Below are positions 5,360 to 7,078 of a stretch of DNA of 7,078 nt, in pieces. Position 1 is the stretch's first letter. Every line of letters begins with the position of its first letter. The translations under genes and the position numbers were made by a program. The notes below the pieces were generated by a model that was not told where the DNA came from, made no database searches, and saw nothing but the letters and a program-made list of their open reading frames with translations. This DNA comes from Syntrophaceae bacterium (GTDB lineage Bacteria; Desulfobacterota; Syntrophorhabdia; Syntrophorhabdales; WCHB1-27), in the NCBI GenBank assembly GCA_003165115.1, contig PLSJ01000117.1:13540-20617 (forward strand), in the 5' to 3' direction.

Positions 5360-5857
5360 ATGATGGCGCCAAAGAGGCTAGGGCTGTTTCTTTTCGTTCT
5401 GCTCCTCGTGCTTCCGGGATGTACGCTCTCCGACACCCCGCGCCGCTCGCTTTCCGAGCTGAGGACGGCGCTTTTGGACCACGACGCGGAGCGGGCCTTC
5501 CGCTATATCGATACGGACCGCGTGGTGGAATGCCTGGTGAGGGATACATTCCTGAAATACGAAAAGAAGGCGGACAGTCCCCTGGAGGCGCTCGGTCTCA
5601 TGGCGGGCCGGCAGGCGGCTTCCATAATGATGCCCGGCATCAAGGACCTGGTCCGAAAGCAGCTTAAGGAGGCGATCACCTCGTCCGACGAGGCGGGCTA
5701 TTTTCAGGACATCAGGAGGGCGAGCGTCTGGTACCTCACTATCGACGTCGAGGGAAGCACCGCCCTGGTGGCGCCCATGGGCAAATCGGACATACGGTTC
5801 AGGATGGCAAGGATGGACGACGGGCGCTGGCGGATAGTCGAGATCATCCGTAAATGA
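5360..5857 (+). CDS. Small lipoprotein, DUF2939-like
   Basis: A 165-residue envelope protein of unknown function. It begins MMAPKRLGLFLFVLLLVLPGC: basic n-region, hydrophobic core and a lipobox-like LPGC with the lipidated Cys at 21. Pro at the -2 position is unusual but leaves lipoprotein as the best call. The mature part opens with RRSLSELRTALLDHDAERAFRYIDTDRV (28-55, both ends inclusive), matching the DUF2939 pattern of a helical 'sLxxLrxAlxxhDxxxxxxyvDxxxV' start, continues through an amphipathic helical region (LIMAGR-like stretch near 80, DLVRKQLKEAI near 97-107), and ends in beta strands WYLTIDVEGSTALV and GRWRIVEIIRK, reminiscent of NTF2-like or Tim44-like lumenal folds. ATG 5360 is chosen because the signal peptide needs it; ATG 5363 is equally possible. 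No Shine-Dalgarno sequence is seen and a promoter lies directly upstream. The PC4-like gene follows 33 bases later, probably in the same transcript. Confidence 0.82.
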   Translation: MMAPKRLGLFLFVLLLVLPGCTLSDTPRRSLSELRTALLDHDAERAFRYIDTDRVVECLVRDTFLKYEKKADSPLEALGLMAGRQAASIMMPGIKDLVRKQLKEAITSSDEAGYFQDIRRASVWYLTIDVEGSTALVAPMGKSDIRFRMARMDDGRWRIVEIIRK

Positions 5858-5890
5858 GCGCCCACCGCCATCCGGCGAGGAGGTAATGTC

Positions 5891-6097
5891 ATGGTCATCG
5901 GCGAGATCGAGAGGGGCGAGACCGAGGTGCTGAGGATCAGCACCGAAGAATATAAGGGACGGAAATATATCGATGTGAGGATTTATTTCGAGAACGATGA
6001 AGGGGAATGGAAACCGACCAAGAAAGGCATCACGATTCCGCCCGAGCGGGTCGACGCCTTCATGGAGCTGATCAAAAAGGCCGGCGAGACCTTTTAG
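5891..6097 (+). CDS. Transcriptional coactivator p15/PC4 family protein
   Basis: A 68-residue bacterial homologue of the eukaryotic PC4 C-terminal domain, a dimeric single-stranded DNA binding fold. The sequence is the family core almost end to end: GEIERGETEVLRISTEEYKG (4-23), then KYIDVRIYFENDEGEWKPTK (25-44), KGITIPPERVDAFMELIKKA (45-64). The aromatic/basic WKPTKKG (40-46) is the strongly conserved part expected to contact nucleic acid. It may modulate transcription or protect ssDNA and R-loops; its exact bacterial role is poorly defined. GAGGAGGT (5877-5884), six bases before the ATG, is a strong ribosome binding site, in contrast to its upstream neighbour. The HIT gene starts just after it, so the two are probably co-transcribed. 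Confidence 0.95.
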   Translation: MVIGEIERGETEVLRISTEEYKGRKYIDVRIYFENDEGEWKPTKKGITIPPERVDAFMELIKKAGETF

Positions 6098-6130
6098 GCG
6101 ATCGTGCAAAAAAGCCTCCGGGGGCGCGTC

Positions 6131-6460
6131 GTGGACGACGACTGTCTGTTCTGTCAGATCATTGCGAAAAAAAGGGACGCGGAGACCGTCTACGAGGACG
6201 AGACGATTGTCGCGTTCAAGGACAGGTATCCCCACGCACCCGTCCATCTGCTCATCGTACCGAAGAAACACATCAGGAGCATCAACGACCTCGCCCCGGA
6301 AGATAAGGACACCGTGGCCTGGATGTTCATGAAGGCCCCCGAAATCGCGAGACTCATGTCGGTGGACCGGTCAGGCTACAAGCTGCTCATCAACGTGGAG
6401 CGGGGCGCGGGCCAGGTTGTTTTCCATCTGCATCTGCACCTGACGGGCGGCTGGCGATAG
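6131..6460 (+). CDS. HIT family (HINT-like) nucleotide hydrolase
   Basis: A histidine-triad protein expected to hydrolyse purine nucleoside phosphoramidates or related nucleotides in the cytoplasm. From GTG 6131 the product is 109 residues, VDDDCLFCQIIAKK at the N-terminus. Cys5 and Cys8 (CLFC) are the zinc-ligand pair of bacterial HINT proteins, probably completed by His47 in VPKKH and a triad His. The catalytic motif is QVVFHLHLHLTGGW, with His99, His101 (expected nucleophile) and His103. The C-terminus stops at GGWR, slightly shorter than the usual GGR plus tail. The start is a judgement: an in-frame GTG at 6104 would add nine residues (MQKSLRGRV), but family members begin just before the CxxC motif, and GGGGGC lies six bases before 6131. 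It follows the PC4-like gene and probably ends this transcript. Confidence 0.94.
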   Translation: MDDDCLFCQIIAKKRDAETVYEDETIVAFKDRYPHAPVHLLIVPKKHIRSINDLAPEDKDTVAWMFMKAPEIARLMSVDRSGYKLLINVERGAGQVVFHLHLHLTGGWR

Positions 6461-6461
6461 G

Positions 6462-6507
6462 CAAGCGAGGCCGATTCCCCGCCGTGCATCGGAAATCGCC
6501 TCGCTTG
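6462..6507 (+). terminator. Probable terminator hairpin after the HIT gene
   Basis: CAAGCGAGGC (6462-6471) pairs perfectly with GCCTCGCTTG (6498-6507). An alternative with one bulged C extends the stem through CGATT/AATCG (6472-6476 and 6493-6497), giving about 14 pairs. It begins one base after the HIT stop codon. No T-run follows directly; the first, TTTTTTT, is at 6549-6555. It is therefore a good 3'-end hairpin but an imperfect intrinsic terminator. Confidence 0.5.
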
Positions 6508-6556
6508 GCAAACCACCCGATAAGGTGCGGGAAGTATTTTCACGACACTTTTTTTC

Positions 6557-6585
6557 TTGACAAATGGTTATACATTGTATAGGAT
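6557..6585 (+). promoter_or_regulatory. Sigma70-type promoter driving the riboswitch and secreted protein
   Basis: A perfect TTGACA (6557-6562), preceded by seven T (6549-6555) that could act as an UP element, is followed after 17 bases by TAGGAT (6580-6585; four of six consensus bases). TATAGG (6578-6583) is an alternative -10 at 15 bases. The start would be near 6591-6593, just upstream of the riboswitch. A 13-base inverted repeat TATAC-ATT-GTATA (6569-6581) occupies the spacer and overlaps the -10, a possible repressor site. Confidence 0.65.
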
Positions 6586-6593
6586 ATGCGGAC

Positions 6594-6690
6594 GTCTGAA
6601 ACGCCAAACCATCCGCGAGGGTGGGACGGAAAGCCGAGGGTCTCGGGTAATCACCTTGTTCTTCATCAGACAGACGGCCGGGCCGCCAGC
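6594..6690 (+). promoter_or_regulatory. GEMM (class I cyclic di-GMP) riboswitch
   Basis: The leader contains the hallmark GEMM core: AAACC, then stem P2 CCATCC (6609-6614) with GCGA tetraloop (6615-6618, GNRA type) and GGGTGG (6619-6624), then GACGGAAAGCC (6625-6635) containing the tetraloop receptor and the ligand-intercalating A (6630, equal to A47 of the Vibrio Vc2 RNA). P3 starts in GGGTCT (6638-6643) and returns via AGAC (6668-6671). The 3' element CCGGGCCGCC (6678-6687) matches CCGGGUUGCC of Geobacter-type members. The base equal to G20 is G (6603), which favours c-di-GMP over 3',3'-cGAMP. No T-run follows; the Shine-Dalgarno sequence of the next gene lies 10 bases downstream, so translational control is likely. 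Positions 21 and 46 (Vc2 numbering) appear swapped to C and G. Confidence 0.9.
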
Positions 6691-6711
6691 AATCATCATA
6701 AGGAGGGCAGT

Positions 6712-7078
6712 ATGAGAATGAAGGTTTTTGCCTTACTGGCGGTATTCGCATTCGGAGTATTTGCGATGCACGGCGTCGCAGCGGCCGACAACGTGGCCTT
6801 GAACAAGACCGTGACGGCAAGCGGTTCCTACAGCCTTGCCTCAGGCACGTCCCTTGGGACGATCGTCGACGGGAATTTTGTTCCAGAGACAACCCAGTGG
6901 CAGAGCAACGTCTGGTGGAACGGCCTGGGTACGTCTTTCACGATCAATCTGAACGGCACGTTTGTCATCAACAGCTTCACGATCCAGGCGGACGACAATG
7001 ACACCTACAGGGTGTCCTACTGGGATGCAGGCTCCAGTAGCTGGAAAACGGCGTGGGACGTGCCCTCTGTCAGTAGTT
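6712..7078 (+). CDS. Exported protein with discoidin-like (F5/8 type C-like) domain, C-terminus off the right edge
   Basis: The visible 122 codons begin MRMKVFALLAVFAFGVFAMHGVAAA, a Sec signal peptide with likely cleavage after Ala25. The mature protein starts DNVALNKTVTASGSY (26-40), the classic opening of discoidin/coagulation-factor 5/8 C-type jelly-roll domains, followed by IVDGNF (51-56), WWNGLGTSFTINLNGTFVINS (68-88, of which the beta strand FTINL is core) and FTIQADDNDTYRVSYWDAG (89-107). Domains with this QADxNDTY pattern are common in bacterial surface proteins with C-terminal PEP-CTERM sorting signals; the C-terminus is outside the window, so sorting cannot be judged. A role in binding sugar, exopolysaccharide or matrix is inferred from the fold. 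AAGGAGG (6700-6706), five bases before the ATG, is a strong ribosome binding site. The GEMM riboswitch in the leader implies control by c-di-GMP, in keeping with a surface or biofilm function. Confidence 0.88.
   Translation, partial: MRMKVFALLAVFAFGVFAMHGVAAADNVALNKTVTASGSYSLASGTSLGTIVDGNFVPETTQWQSNVWWNGLGTSFTINLNGTFVINSFTIQADDNDTYRVSYWDAGSSSWKTAWDVPSVSS

Noticed and set aside
5378..6271. Minus-strand open frame of 297 codons under the lipoprotein, PC4 and HIT genes
   Set aside because: It covers three plus-strand genes with strong family or signal-peptide evidence. Its own translation resembles no family and reflects GC-rich codon shadowing.
6700..6706. Sequestering of the Shine-Dalgarno sequence by CCTT (6654-6657) in the riboswitch P3 loop
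   Set aside because: Only four base pairs, too weak to claim as the expression platform.
6371..6892. Minus-strand open frame of 173 codons across the HIT 3' end, riboswitch and secreted-protein start
   Set aside because: It spans a terminator hairpin, a promoter and a structured RNA on the other strand, and its translation has no domain.

Overview
The window reads as chromosomal DNA from a GC-rich, probably anaerobic member of the former Deltaproteobacteria (Desulfobacterota), possibly a Syntrophorhabdus- or Syntrophobacter-like syntroph. This is inferred from the gene mix: a 2-hydroxyacyl-CoA dehydratase/benzoyl-CoA reductase-type activator ATPase, a stand-alone biotin carrier, an acyl-CoA dehydrogenase, an old-yellow-enzyme oxidoreductase, a bacterial PC4/p15 coactivator and a GEMM riboswitch. 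No rRNA, tRNA, CRISPR array, transposase or phage gene was seen.

Layout. Bases 1-871 (minus) hold the N-terminal 290 codons of an NADH:flavin oxidoreductase that runs off the left edge. It is divergent from two plus-strand genes for exported proteins: a Gly/Tyr/Pro-rich protein ending in a WxxGxW motif (1069-1563) and an STN-like domain protein with a long Pro/Ala tail (1573-2334). A strong intrinsic terminator lies inside the first 26 codons of the second gene. Bases 2381-4560 (minus) form a tight three-gene operon: acyl-CoA dehydrogenase, 71-residue biotin carrier, dehydratase-activating ATPase. It is read from a near-consensus promoter flanked by repeats. Next come a zinc-ribbon NUDIX hydrolase (minus, 4712-5209) and, divergent from it, a plus-strand cluster: DUF2939-like lipoprotein, PC4-type ssDNA-binding protein and HIT hydrolase (5360-6460).

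At the right end, a sigma70-type promoter is followed by a GEMM (class I cyclic-dinucleotide) riboswitch and the start of an exported protein with a discoidin-like domain, cut by the window edge (6712-7078).

How the genes fit together. The minus-strand operon points to CoA-ester catabolism: flavin-dependent dehydrogenation, biotin-dependent (de)carboxylation and ATP-driven electron delivery to a radical dehydratase or aryl-CoA reductase. The catalytic partners (carboxyltransferase, dehydratase subunits) are not in the window. The riboswitch links c-di-GMP, a surface-lifestyle signal, to a secreted domain protein. The most notable items are the riboswitch with an apparent compensatory swap beside its ligand pocket, the terminator buried in a coding start, and the orphan activator operon.
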